Of a stretch of DNA of 64,000 bases, positions 7,722 to 15,660 are shown in pieces (position 1 is the first letter of the stretch; every line of letters starts with the position of its first letter). This DNA comes from CANLBN01 sp965230205. GTDB taxonomy: Bacteria > Pseudomonadota > Gammaproteobacteria > Pseudomonadales > Cellvibrionaceae. The notes under the pieces are model-generated. The model searched no databases, had not been told where the DNA came from, and saw only the letters and a list, made by a program, of their open reading frames with translations. The position numbers and the translations under genes are program-made. Where the stretch lies: positions 2,790,001 to 2,854,000 of the forward strand of contig OZ245996.1 of the NCBI GenBank assembly GCA_965230205.1, given 5' to 3'.

Positions 7722-9647
7722 TTACTGAAATGCTTCTAATTCCTCGTGAACAATAAACCATTGCTCTTCTAATTCGCTGATACTAGTGGATAATTGCCCT
7801 TGTTCTTGTAGCAATTGCTGAAGCTCTTTTTTATTGTCATCACTATAGAGTTCTTGATTTGTTAGCTTGTCTTGTACGATTTCGAGTTTTTGCTGCTGTT
7901 TTTCTATTTCCTTTTCTGTTTTTTTAATAAGATTAGTCAGTGGCTTTATTTTTTCTCTTTTGGCAGCTTCTTGCTGACGTTGTAGCTTCTTATCAACTTT
8001 TTCTCCATTAGTGGCCTTTGCATCATTCGTTTCAAGTGTTGTTTCAGGTCTTGATTCAGCGAGCCCATTAGTTTTCTGTAATAATTCTTTTAGCCACTGT
8101 TGGTAATCCAATAAATCTCCATCAAATAATTTTACTCGGTGATTCGCCACTAAATAAAATTGGTCGACCGTGTTCTTGATAAGGTGCCTATCGTGGGAAA
8201 TAACAACCAATGCGCCCTTATACATTTGCAATGCTAATGTAATAGCGTGTCGCATATCTAAATCCAAGTGGTTAGTGGGCTCATCAAGGACTAATAAATT
8301 AGGCTTTTGCCAGACAATTAAAGCTAGTGCCAGCCTGGCTTTTTCTCCTCCCGAAAAGGGTTTGATTGGTTCTACTGCTTTATCACCATGAAAATTGAAG
8401 CTACCTAAGAAGTTCCGAATTTCCTGCTCACTGACTTTTGGTGATAGCCTTTGAATATGCAACAAGGCACTGGCTTCTAAGTCCAGGTATTCCAATTGGT
8501 GCTGAGCAAAGTAGCCAATTTTTAGATGTTCACTTTCTTGGCGCTCTCCTGTTAATAAGGGTAAGTCTCCAACCAGAGTTTTAACGAGAGTCGATTTTCC
8601 TGCCCCGTTATATCCTAATAAACCAATACGAGTGTCGGAACGAAGTGTCAATTCCACATGAGATAAAACCGGTGATGAGCTATAACCAAGCTCAGCTTTT
8701 TCTAATGTGAGTAAAGGGTCCGATGTTTTTTCTGCTTCAGAAAAGCGGAAGCTGAATGGTGAATCAACATGAGCGGGTGCTATTTTTTCCATACGCTCTA
8801 ATTCTTTCAATCGGCTTTGTGCCTGACGTGCTTTCGTTGCCTTTGCTTTAAAGCGATTCACAAATTGTGTAATTTCACTAATGCGTTGTTGTTGCTTTTC
8901 ATAATTGGCTTGTTGCTGTGCCAAGCCTTGTGCGCGCTGTACTTCAAATGAAGAATAGTTACCGCTATAGGATGTGATTTTTTGGTGTTCTATATGTAAA
9001 ATTTGCCCGGCAATCGCATCAATAAAATCTCTGTCATGAGAAATAAAAAGTAGTGTACCTTTATAACTTTTTAACCATTGCTCTAGCCAGACGGTGGCAT
9101 CTAAGTCTAAGTGATTGGTTGGTTCATCAAGTAACAGTAGATCAGAAGGGCACATTAAGGCTTGGGCCAGATTAAGGCGAATTCGCCAGCCTCCAGAAAA
9201 ATCTGTGACGGATTTATGCATATCTTGTTGTTTAAAACCCAGGCCATGTAATAACTGTTCTGCACGATTGTTCGCTGTATAGCCATCAATGATTTCCAAA
9301 TCAGCGTAGGCTTGAGTCAGCTTTTCGTGATCTTCCTTTTCGTTTGCATCGGCAATATTTTGCTCAATTTCGCGTAAACGATCATCGCCATCTAAGACAT
9401 AGTCCAGCGCGGAGCGATGGCATTCATCGACTTCCTGTGCCATATGGGCAATACGCCATTGGCGAGGTATAAAAATATCGCCGTTATCCAGATTAAGTTG
9501 CCCTAACAATAATTTGAATAAACTTGATTTTCCACAGCCATTCGCACCAATTATGGCTGCACGGTGTTGAGGTTGAATAGTGGCAGAGGTGTCGTTGAGT
9601 AGGCGTTGTGGGCCACGTTGTAGGCTGATGTGCTGCAGTGTAATCAT
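7722..9647 (-). CDS. yheS: ABC-F family ATPase YheS
   Basis: Cytoplasmic ABC-F ATPase with two ATP-binding cassettes and no membrane domain; family members act on the ribosome. The 641 residues match E. coli YheS in length and along the sequence. Motifs: Walker A GANGCGKSS (34-42), signature FSGGWRIRL, a second Walker A GYNGAGKST and signature FSGGEKARL, and both DEPTNHLDLD motifs. The linker APAHVDSPFSF and the charged coiled C-terminal tail (about 530-641) are also YheS-like. It is a single gene. The ATG overlaps no neighbour, and the glutaredoxin gene lies 75 bases downstream of its start side in the same direction. Confidence 0.95.
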   Translation of the reverse strand: MITLQHISLQRGPQRLLNDTSATIQPQHRAAIIGANGCGKSSLFKLLLGQLNLDNGDIFIPRQWRIAHMAQEVDECHRSALDYVLDGDDRLREIEQNIADANEKEDHEKLTQAYADLEIIDGYTANNRAEQLLHGLGFKQQDMHKSVTDFSGGWRIRLNLAQALMCPSDLLLLDEPTNHLDLDATVWLEQWLKSYKGTLLFISHDRDFIDAIAGQILHIEHQKITSYSGNYSSFEVQRAQGLAQQQANYEKQQQRISEITQFVNRFKAKATKARQAQSRLKELERMEKIAPAHVDSPFSFRFSEAEKTSDPLLTLEKAELGYSSSPVLSHVELTLRSDTRIGLLGYNGAGKSTLVKTLVGDLPLLTGERQESEHLKIGYFAQHQLEYLDLEASALLHIQRLSPKVSEQEIRNFLGSFNFHGDKAVEPIKPFSGGEKARLALALIVWQKPNLLVLDEPTNHLDLDMRHAITLALQMYKGALVVISHDRHLIKNTVDQFYLVANHRVKLFDGDLLDYQQWLKELLQKTNGLAESRPETTLETNDAKATNGEKVDKKLQRQQEAAKREKIKPLTNLIKKTEKEIEKQQQKLEIVQDKLTNQELYSDDNKKELQQLLQEQGQLSTSISELEEQWFIVHEELEAFQ

Positions 9648-9722
9648 TACGATTGAGTTGGTATGAATAGATAGATGGTAAAACCGGCAGCGTTTTATGA
9701 CACTGCCTACAGAAGGTGTTGT

Positions 9723-10118
9723 TTAGGCAGCTACTTCGATAGATTCTTCCCCAAAGCGCTCGTTTAGATAACGAATAATGTCTTTGGATTCATATAACCA
9801 GCGAACGTTTCCTGCCTCTTCTATGCGTAAGCAAGGTACCTTCACTTTACCGCCATTGGCTTCTAACTCTTCACGGTAATGAGTGTGTTTACGAATATCA
9901 CGAGTTTCTATGGAAAGGTTGAGCTTGTATATGGCGCGGCGAGTACGGGTGCAGAAAGGACAGGCATAAAATTGGTATAGCGCTAATCCTTTTGTTTGTG
10001 AGTCTACTATAGCTTGAGCTTCAGATGTCCGTTTCACGGCACGAGACCGAGATACCCAATCAATAAAAACAATAAGTCGGCCAAGGCCTTCTCGCAGCAC
10101 TTTCAATAAAAACGACAT
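9723..10118 (-). CDS. Glutaredoxin / GST N-terminal domain protein
   Basis: Thiol-disulfide exchange protein with a glutaredoxin fold. The CPFC active site (C53, C56) follows a beta strand (LALYQFYA), and the cis-proline loop VKVPCL and the end motif LYESKDIIRYLNERFG fit the family. About 45 residues precede the fold (hydrophobic segment 11-23, then a basic stretch), which may anchor it to the membrane. It is divergent from the GbsR-type gene across a large palindrome. It is probably glutathione-dependent. Confidence 0.85.
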   Translation of the reverse strand: MSFLLKVLREGLGRLIVFIDWVSRSRAVKRTSEAQAIVDSQTKGLALYQFYACPFCTRTRRAIYKLNLSIETRDIRKHTHYREELEANGGKVKVPCLRIEEAGNVRWLYESKDIIRYLNERFGEESIEVAA

Positions 10119-10197
10119 AATCTGTACCTTATGAAATAGGCGGCTAGTTTACAGAGTAAATAACCACTTGTCTTTTGGAGGCTTCTATTTTTGTCAT

Positions 10198-10226
10198 TTG
10201 ACAAGGGTTATTTATTTATATACAGT
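10198..10226 (+). promoter_or_regulatory. Sigma-70-type promoter for the GbsR-type gene
   Basis: A perfect -35 TTGACA (10198-10203), a 17-base spacer and TACAGT (10221-10226; 4 of 6 consensus bases) as -10. The -10 lies inside the left arm of the palindrome at 10217-10258, so a bound repressor would block RNA polymerase. Confidence 0.6.
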
Positions 10227-10258
10227 TATTTCTGTCAATACAGAAATAACTGTATATA
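10217..10258. promoter_or_regulatory. Perfect 18-bp inverted repeat (likely operator)
   Basis: Left arm 10217-10234 and right arm 10241-10258 are exact reverse complements over 18 bases, with spacer TCAATA. The core reads CAGTTATTTCTG and its complement. It ends 10 bases before the ATG of the GbsR-type gene and covers the -10 of its promoter, so auto-repression is the simplest reading. It could also act on the divergent glutaredoxin gene. Confidence 0.75.
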
Positions 10259-10268
10259 GGGAAAGTTT

Positions 10269-10799
10269 ATGAAGTTAACGCCTGTTATTAAGAACTACAT
10301 TATCCATTGGGGAGAAATGGGGACCCGCTGGGGAGTTAATCGAACAGTCTCACAAATACATGCCTTGCTTTACTTATCACCTAAGCCCTTAACGGCGGAA
10401 GAAATTGCCGAAACCTTGTCTATTGCTCGTTCTAATGTCAGCAATAGCATTAAAGAATTGCAAAGTTGGGGACTTGTCAGCGTTGAGCGTGAGCTAGGTG
10501 ATCGTAGAGATTTTTTTACCGCTCAGGGTGATACCTGGGAGATGTTAATGATTATTATGGAAGAGCGTAAAAAACGTGAAATAGAGCCAACACTGACACT
10601 GTTGCGACAATGTGTTTTAGAAATGGATGCTGAGCACGAGACACCAGTAGAAGCGAAAGAGAAAATTAACGATATGCTAACGTTTATTACCACCTTGTCA
10701 GACTGGTTCGATCAAGTAAAAAAATTACCGAAAGCAACATTAATTAAGTTGATGAAAATGGGGTCTGCTGTCGCTAAATTAGTCTCTTTTGCAAAATAG
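10269..10799 (+). CDS. GbsR/MarR-type transcriptional regulator
   Basis: Winged-helix DNA-binding protein of the GbsR branch of the MarR clan. The 176 residues start MKLTPVIKNYIIHWGEMGTRWG. The helix-turn-helix lies at about 43-75 (TAEEIAETLSIARSNVSNSIKEL), followed by a wing (ERELGDRRDFF) and a C-terminal helical dimer region. It stands directly downstream of a perfect 18-bp-arm palindrome and promoter. The DUF4166 gene follows after 90 bases in the same direction and is the probable co-regulated partner. The effector is unknown. Confidence 0.85.
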   Translation: MKLTPVIKNYIIHWGEMGTRWGVNRTVSQIHALLYLSPKPLTAEEIAETLSIARSNVSNSIKELQSWGLVSVERELGDRRDFFTAQGDTWEMLMIIMEERKKREIEPTLTLLRQCVLEMDAEHETPVEAKEKINDMLTFITTLSDWFDQVKKLPKATLIKLMKMGSAVAKLVSFAK

Positions 10800-10889
10800 G
10801 CGATTAGCTAGTCGGACCGTAATATTTGTTTGTACAAATCGATTTTTAGCTATCTGATTACATTGGAATATTATTCAAAGGAGAATAGA

Positions 10890-11525
10890 ATGAGCAAAAA
10901 CCCTCCAGTCCTTGCTGTCGAAACAGTATCACCTAGTTATGAGGCTCTCCTTGGTAAATCGGCATGGAATCGCTTAAGGCCAGAAATTCGCCAGCGTTTT
11001 GATGTTACCCAAAAAAGTAAGTCTGTTGTTTATGAAGGCGTGATGGAAGAAGTGTTTCTTTCAAAGGCAGGAAAAGTTTTTGCGCAATTATGTCGATTAA
11101 TTGGTACACCGCTAGCATTATACTCCGGAAGTAATGTTCCTATCACTGTAAAAGTTTACCCTGATAAAAAAACAGGTGGAATTACTTGGGATAGGTTTTA
11201 TTACTTCCAGCATAAAAAAGTGAATAGAGTTAAATCAACAAAGCTTATTCAGCAAAATTTAAAATTGGTTGAAATTGTGGGCTATGGCTTTGGTATGCAC
11301 TTAAAAGCGACAGAAGAAGAGGGTGGTTTACATTTTACGAGCCAGCGGTTTTTTTGCCAAATAGCTAATATTAAAATTCCTATCCCTCATATATTATCTC
11401 CTGGCACAACAAAGGTCAGCCAGATTGCATTGGATAAAGAAAATTTTCAATTCAATTTAACCGTCGAGCATCCTTTGCTAGGTTGTGTATTCAAGCAGAG
11501 AGGGATATTTAAGGAACAACGATGA
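10890..11525 (+). CDS. DUF4166 domain protein
   Basis: Resembles proteins of the uncharacterised DUF4166 family; function unknown. The longest ORF begins at a TTG at 10830. The ATG at 10890 is chosen because AAAGGAG precedes it by 6 bases, giving 211 residues. Features: a mixed alpha/beta domain with a conserved-looking stretch SYEALLGKSAWNRLRPEIRQRF and a second half rich in beta strands ending in VEHPLLGCVFKQRG. There is no signal peptide. It lies downstream of the GbsR-type regulator in a likely two-gene operon. Confidence 0.75.
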   Translation: MSKNPPVLAVETVSPSYEALLGKSAWNRLRPEIRQRFDVTQKSKSVVYEGVMEEVFLSKAGKVFAQLCRLIGTPLALYSGSNVPITVKVYPDKKTGGITWDRFYYFQHKKVNRVKSTKLIQQNLKLVEIVGYGFGMHLKATEEEGGLHFTSQRFFCQIANIKIPIPHILSPGTTKVSQIALDKENFQFNLTVEHPLLGCVFKQRGIFKEQR

Positions 11526-11635
11526 AATGCATATTGCAATTATTTCCTAATCCTTATGTAGTAGAAACAGAATATTAGATGAAAGAAAGTTAATTTTTCC
11601 CTCTTTCAGCTAATAAATTGTAGATATACATATAT

Positions 11636-12353
11636 TTACTTCATCATCATAGTGTAAGTTTTGCTGACAATTTTCCAGTTTGAGTCTATTTTAAGCAGTG
11701 TTAAATAATCGTAAAAGTCTCTATCTGGCATATCGAGCTGAATTTTTGCAAAGGCCATATTATTGGTTACATCAACCTCCAAAATATGACTTTTATGTTT
11801 AGGAATTTTCCCAGACACTGCACGCTTAACTAACATGTCGCGCGGCATAAAGTGTAAATTTCCCTTGTCATCGACTCTGTGCAGATTTGTACTAGGGCCT
11901 GTTCACACTAATTGAATCATCACTGCTAGAGGATATTTTTTCCTTAGCAAGGCAGAAATCGCGTAGTGTACTCAACGTACATAAGCGATTGATAACACTG
12001 CTGAGTAAAAAAATAGCCCTAGCCCTTCGGGTTGGGCCAAAAAAGCGCTACTCTGCGTTTCTTGTCGCTTATTTAGTTCACTAAACTACACTCCTCGTGC
12101 CTTGATTAGCGCTTTTTTGACCTCAACAGTGATGGTTCAATTAGTGTGAACAGGCCCTAGAATAAAAGGCTTTTTGGATACTTTCCTGAGCCATTTCAGG
12201 TTTGCTAATACCTTCAAGGTAGTGATTAACCGCTGTTATTACCGCTTTAGTATCTGCACTTGTTGATACATTTTTTGGATCTTCTGCAAATGATATCGCA
12301 GGCATCAGCAGTAAAAACATTACATTAGCACTTTTAAAGAATAAGCGACTCAT
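11636..12353 (-). pseudogene. Exported lumazine-binding-like (NTF2-fold) protein, disrupted by MITE
   Basis: One gene in two pieces: the 5' part at 12161-12353 (signal peptide, mature start near AEDPKN) and the 3' part at 11636-11891. The 265-bp MITE between them stops translation after SRACSH. Removing the element and one CTAG copy leaves 453 bases, an exact 151 codons, and joins KAFYS to STNLHRVDDKG in frame. The joined 150-residue protein has the shape of NTF2-fold lumazine-binding-like domains (AVNHYLEGI, AFY, HRVDDKGNLHFM, MAFAKIQL, DYLTLLKIDSNWKIVSKTY). GAGG precedes the ATG at 12353. The insertion looks recent, as no other damage is visible. Confidence 0.85.
11892..12160. mobile_element. 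MITE with 34-bp terminal inverted repeats, inserted at CTAG
   Basis: Non-coding element with terminal inverted repeats beginning CTAGGGCCTGTTCACACTAA. The outer 34 bases of the two ends match at 33 positions. CTAG flanks both sides (11892-11895 and 12157-12160), compatible with either a 4-bp CTAG duplication or a TA duplication as made by IS630/mariner-type transposases. No transposase gene is inside or elsewhere in the window, so it would be mobilised in trans. The interior carries a small palindrome near 12028-12045. Related end fragments lie at 1174, 2221, 4730 and 28715. Confidence 0.85.
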
Positions 12354-12477
12354 AATATTCCTCAATGTTTTAATTAGATAATATCGAATACATACTTCTG
12401 TTGGATCAGTAAATTCTTGCTACTGTTAGAGTGATTAACAAAATTATAATTAACCTCCTCATATTTTATGGCATGTA

Positions 12478-13032
12478 CTATTTGTATTTAATCGCCTCTT
12501 TATCATCAACCAACCTACCGTAATAGGCATTGTATGGATGGATATCTTTTGTACTTTTACCATTTTTAACAAAGCCAAACCCGTCGTTATGGCGTTTAAA
12601 TGCGCCACCTTCAAGATTGTAGGCTTGAGTTACACCGGCTTTTTTTAGGTCGTTCTCGCTTAATTTAGATAACATGCTTGTCGAGCGTTGTCCCACTGAG
12701 CAGTAGAATACAGCCACTTTTCCTTCGAGTTTATCGCCATGTTGCCTTAAAAAATCACTGGCGCTAGTGCGAGGGTTGAGGTGAATAGCATTGGGCACAT
12801 GGCTTACTTGGTATTCTGTGTCTTTGCGGACATCAAATATGACTACATCGCCGGATGGTATTTTTTCAAGATCTGCATTGTTAATGTGTTGAATGTCAGG
12901 GTCTTTTTTAAGGTCTTCAATAATTTCATCTAGGTCACTGGAAGCAATGACTGGAGCAATAACAAAAGCAGATAATACACTCAGTAATCCTATCAGGCTG
13001 TACAATGGCCTTTTACTAAAAAATGTTTTCAT
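12478..13032 (-). CDS. Exported rhodanese-like domain protein
   Basis: Single rhodanese domain with a signal peptide (about 1-30, ending near IASSD), so likely periplasmic. Family members transfer sulfane sulfur via a catalytic cysteine, here C111 in the loop FYCSVGQRS. The N-terminal strand VVIFDVRKDTEYQVSHVPNA and the glycine-rich LEGGAF fit the fold. The substrate is unknown. It is read in the same direction as the MipA operon upstream, about 160 bases away, and may have been part of the same envelope group. Confidence 0.88.
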   Translation of the reverse strand: MKTFFSKRPLYSLIGLLSVLSAFVIAPVIASSDLDEIIEDLKKDPDIQHINNADLEKIPSGDVVIFDVRKDTEYQVSHVPNAIHLNPRTSASDFLRQHGDKLEGKVAVFYCSVGQRSTSMLSKLSENDLKKAGVTQAYNLEGGAFKRHNDGFGFVKNGKSTKDIHPYNAYYGRLVDDKEAIKYK

Positions 13033-13192
13033 AATAACTCTCTAGATATCAATCAATGAGGTCAAAATATTATCTTAATAACCTATTTAATCCATACACA
13101 AATACTCCATTAGTATGGACAAAATCATTAAGCTTATAAAAAATATGGGTAATGGTGTTTTCAATAGAGTCGATAAAACAACGCGTTTTGTA

Positions 13193-13333
13193 TTAAAAAT
13201 ACACGGAGAGTCTTATAAAGGCCTTGTTGGCGTCATCTAATGACCATCCAAGCCCAAGCATTATGAGTGCGATTGCAGCTGTAGCCCAGTGTAAAATTTT
13301 TGCTATTAATGTATATGTATTTTCATTTTCCAT
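13193..13333 (-). pseudogene. Truncated cytochrome b561-like N-terminus (46 codons)
   Basis: A 46-codon frame starts 5 bases after the stop of the membrane-protein gene at 13339. It begins MENENTYTLIAKILHWATAA and continues to LGWSLDD. That matches the first transmembrane helix of cytochrome b561-type proteins, including the haem-ligand histidine in ILHW. The frame then stops at TAA (13193-13195). The other leftward frames beyond that point show no continuation of the family, so this is a genuine truncation and not a simple frameshift. A short single-helix peptide might still be made. Confidence 0.65.
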
Positions 13334-13338
13334 TGATT

Positions 13339-13989
13339 TTAACTTCCGGATTTATGAATTTGAGGAAATTCCAAATTTTTCTGGTTATTCAAAACTCTAT
13401 AAGGCGCTTTAAAATATCGAATAGCTAAATCCCAGTTGAGTAAACCAAACCATAAAGCTAAAAATACACCACTAAAGCCGCTGGTTGGATCAGTTAGTTC
13501 GAAAGGTTCATTGAGTAGCCGATAAGCTGCAACCCAATAGCCGCCAAAGAAACCAAGCTGCACGTAAATACAGATAATTTTATCGAGCCATGTTGATCGA
13601 TTTCTCCAGATCAGCCACAACATACCGCCCGCGATGCTACTGATATAAAAATGGAGTGGACTTACCCAAGGTAAATACCAAACGAATGTCTCGTAATCAG
13701 TTTCCTCAAACATCATAGTTTTGAAAGCAACAGCTGTTGAGTTAGTTAGGATGAAACACAATGTAAAGTAAGAGAACTGCCACAGTTTAGGAAATCTGGC
13801 GCGAGCTGTGTCATTAAAGGTATTATTTTTTTGAATGGTAAGGCGTAATTGAATAAATAAAATTACAGCAGCTATAGTCATTAGTGGCATGAATATAAAA
13901 GCTTCAAAAAAGCCTGTTGCTCGAATAAATACTAATAATGGAGCAAGTATTTCGGAGAAAGCATTAGTGTATGTCAATGTGTCACTCAT
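13339..13989 (-). CDS. Hypothetical multi-pass membrane protein
   Basis: Function not recognised. The 216 residues carry about five hydrophobic segments (near 15-47, 72-90, 104-127, 137-158 and 170-190), so it is an inner-membrane protein. Tryptophan and aromatic residues are common (WYLPWVSPLHFY). It sits 12 bases downstream of the MipA/OmpV-like gene and 5 bases upstream of the cytochrome b561 remnant, so it belongs to that operon. This suggests an envelope or respiratory role, which is inference. Confidence 0.75.
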   Translation of the reverse strand: MSDTLTYTNAFSEILAPLLVFIRATGFFEAFIFMPLMTIAAVILFIQLRLTIQKNNTFNDTARARFPKLWQFSYFTLCFILTNSTAVAFKTMMFEETDYETFVWYLPWVSPLHFYISSIAGGMLWLIWRNRSTWLDKIICIYVQLGFFGGYWVAAYRLLNEPFELTDPTSGFSGVFLALWFGLLNWDLAIRYFKAPYRVLNNQKNLEFPQIHKSGS

Positions 13990-14001
13990 AGTATGTTCCT
14001 C

Positions 14002-14826
14002 TTAAAATCGATATGAGAAAAAGATGCCGCCAATACTCTGGTTTTTAGAGCCGCGTTCTCGTATCAATGGTGAATCACTTGCGTCATCTCCAAGCTTGTC
14101 ATGACCTGCAAAGCCACCTATTGCCCACTTTTTATTGATTGGCATGACCAAGTTAGCGTGAAGTCCATAAGAAACAAGCCCCGCTTTAGGTGTGTATTGG
14201 CCCAAACCAGATTGGATCGATTGTGCTGAATTAATGCCAAAATAAGCCTGTTGATAAGATTCATCACCGTAAACAGCTTTAGGGCCAATCGAGTAAAATA
14301 GAGGTTTGCTGAAAATTGTTGTTTGTCCTGACAATTTAACCTCTAATTCGCCAATCAATCCTTCATGCCCTCTGTCTAATCCCTGACGTATTTCTACTTT
14401 GGTTTGCCAGCGGTCAGTTTTATAGGATAAAAATGCGCCTGCTTCCACTGAGCCTTTAATATCACCTAAACCTAATAAGTCATCGGTATCATCGCCCGAT
14501 ATGCTGAGTGGGCTACCGTCTTCTTCATCGCGACCAAAGTCATATTTGATAATTGGGCCTACTTGCCAGTGTTTTGTTGAAACGATGTTGTAACCAATAC
14601 CGTTAAGGAAAGATGCAAAGAATGTATCACCATATTTGATGTTTATATCTGGGGTAAGACTTAATTGTGTATCATCATCTCCTAGGTAGAGAGGTAAGCT
14701 TGCAATACCAATCAATGCTGATACCTGCCATTCGTCGTGTTCGCCACTCTGATTATCGGCTAGAACAGTAGGCCCATAGAGAAAGGCATAGACTGTAGAG
14801 AGTATTAAAATATTGCGTGGGTTCAT
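14002..14826 (-). CDS. MipA/OmpV family outer membrane protein
   Basis: Predicted outer-membrane beta barrel of the MipA/OmpV type; members act as scaffold or porin-like proteins. A signal peptide covers about 1-23 (AFLYGPTVLADNQ). The mature part has alternating strands and ends in FSYRF, the aromatic C-terminal signature of outer-membrane proteins. The ATG at 14826 (MNPRN) is preferred over the GTG at 14850 because GAGG lies just before it. It is the first gene of a leftward operon and divergent from a CpxR-like two-component system, with a GTAAA-N5-GTAAA site between them. Confidence 0.85.
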   Translation of the reverse strand: MNPRNILILSTVYAFLYGPTVLADNQSGEHDEWQVSALIGIASLPLYLGDDDTQLSLTPDINIKYGDTFFASFLNGIGYNIVSTKHWQVGPIIKYDFGRDEEDGSPLSISGDDTDDLLGLGDIKGSVEAGAFLSYKTDRWQTKVEIRQGLDRGHEGLIGELEVKLSGQTTIFSKPLFYSIGPKAVYGDESYQQAYFGINSAQSIQSGLGQYTPKAGLVSYGLHANLVMPINKKWAIGGFAGHDKLGDDASDSPLIRERGSKNQSIGGIFFSYRF

Positions 14827-14906
14827 AGTAACCTCTTGATTGAAAAGCACGTCTTAATGACAGTTGCTATTTCACCAAAGGGTTATTTCTCTGATTTTTC
14901 TCTTAT

Positions 14907-14921
14907 GTAAAGCTATGTAAA
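14907..14921. promoter_or_regulatory. CpxR-type box GTAAA-N5-GTAAA
   Basis: Two direct GTAAA copies at 14907-14911 and 14917-14921, five bases apart, exactly match the consensus bound by CpxR of enterobacteria. The site lies between the divergent mipA-like gene and the CpxR-like regulator. It is 41 bases before the regulator start and 81 bases before the mipA-like start. Confidence 0.65.
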
Positions 14922-14961
14922 GTTTTCGCCATAACATGCATTTATGTTTTATATTGTCACT

Positions 14962-15657
14962 ATGATGAAACAGGGTGATAAAATTTTACTGATTGATGAT
15001 GACTACCGACTTGCGGAGATGATTCGAGAATTTCTCCATGATGAAGGGTATACAGTAGCTATTGCACTAGATGGTCAAACAGGCCTTGGACTTCATAAAG
15101 AGGAGGAATTCAGAGCTATTATTCTTGATTTGATGTTGCCTGATATCGATGGCTTGGAAATCTGTCGAACGCTTCGGGCAATAGATTCTATCCCGATTCT
15201 GATGCTGACAGCTAAGGGAGAGCCATTAGATCGTGTGCTTGGTTTAGAAATGGGGGCAGATGACTATTTGCCAAAGCCTTTTGAGCCAAGAGAGCTACTT
15301 GCAAGGTTGCGTGCTATTTTTCGGCGAACTAATGTCACTTTATCAAGTAACATCATTCGGTTTGGTCGCTTAGAAATTGACAGGGACGCTATGGAAGCTC
15401 GTTTAGAAGGCAAGCGATGTGATCTCACTGTTTATCAATTTCGATTGTTGTTAGCACTGGCTGATGGTGCAGGGCGTGTTCTTACTCGCGACCAATTGAT
15501 GAATGCATTGCAGGGAACAGATCTGGATGCTTTTGATCGTTCTATTGATGTGCATGTCTCCCGAATACGTGCAGAAATTGAAAATAATCCTAAACAGCCT
15601 CGTCGCTTAATTACGGTGCGAGGTGTTGGTTATGTATTCGCTCGCGATCAGGAGTAA
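14962..15657 (+). CDS. OmpR-family response regulator, CpxR-like
   Basis: Two-component response regulator with a receiver domain (1-118) and an OmpR-type winged helix (about 130-230). The phospho-acceptor is D56 (LDLMLPD), with the acidic triad IDDD (11-14), T83 and K105 (LPKPF). The wording LTAKGEPLDRVLGLEMGADDYLPKPF is close to CpxR. The ATG at 14962 (MMKQG) is preferred over the longer ORF start at 14944. The sensor kinase follows after 3 bases. Control of the divergent MipA operon and autoregulation are likely from the site at 14907-14921. Confidence 0.9.
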   Translation: MMKQGDKILLIDDDYRLAEMIREFLHDEGYTVAIALDGQTGLGLHKEEEFRAIILDLMLPDIDGLEICRTLRAIDSIPILMLTAKGEPLDRVLGLEMGADDYLPKPFEPRELLARLRAIFRRTNVTLSSNIIRFGRLEIDRDAMEARLEGKRCDLTVYQFRLLLALADGAGRVLTRDQLMNALQGTDLDAFDRSIDVHVSRIRAEIENNPKQPRRLITVRGVGYVFARDQE

Positions 15658-15660
15658 GTC

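Noticed and set aside
13224..13412. Rightward 62-codon frame
   Set aside because: It is antisense to the b561 remnant and the end of the membrane-protein gene; the leftward readings carry recognisable features and this one does not.
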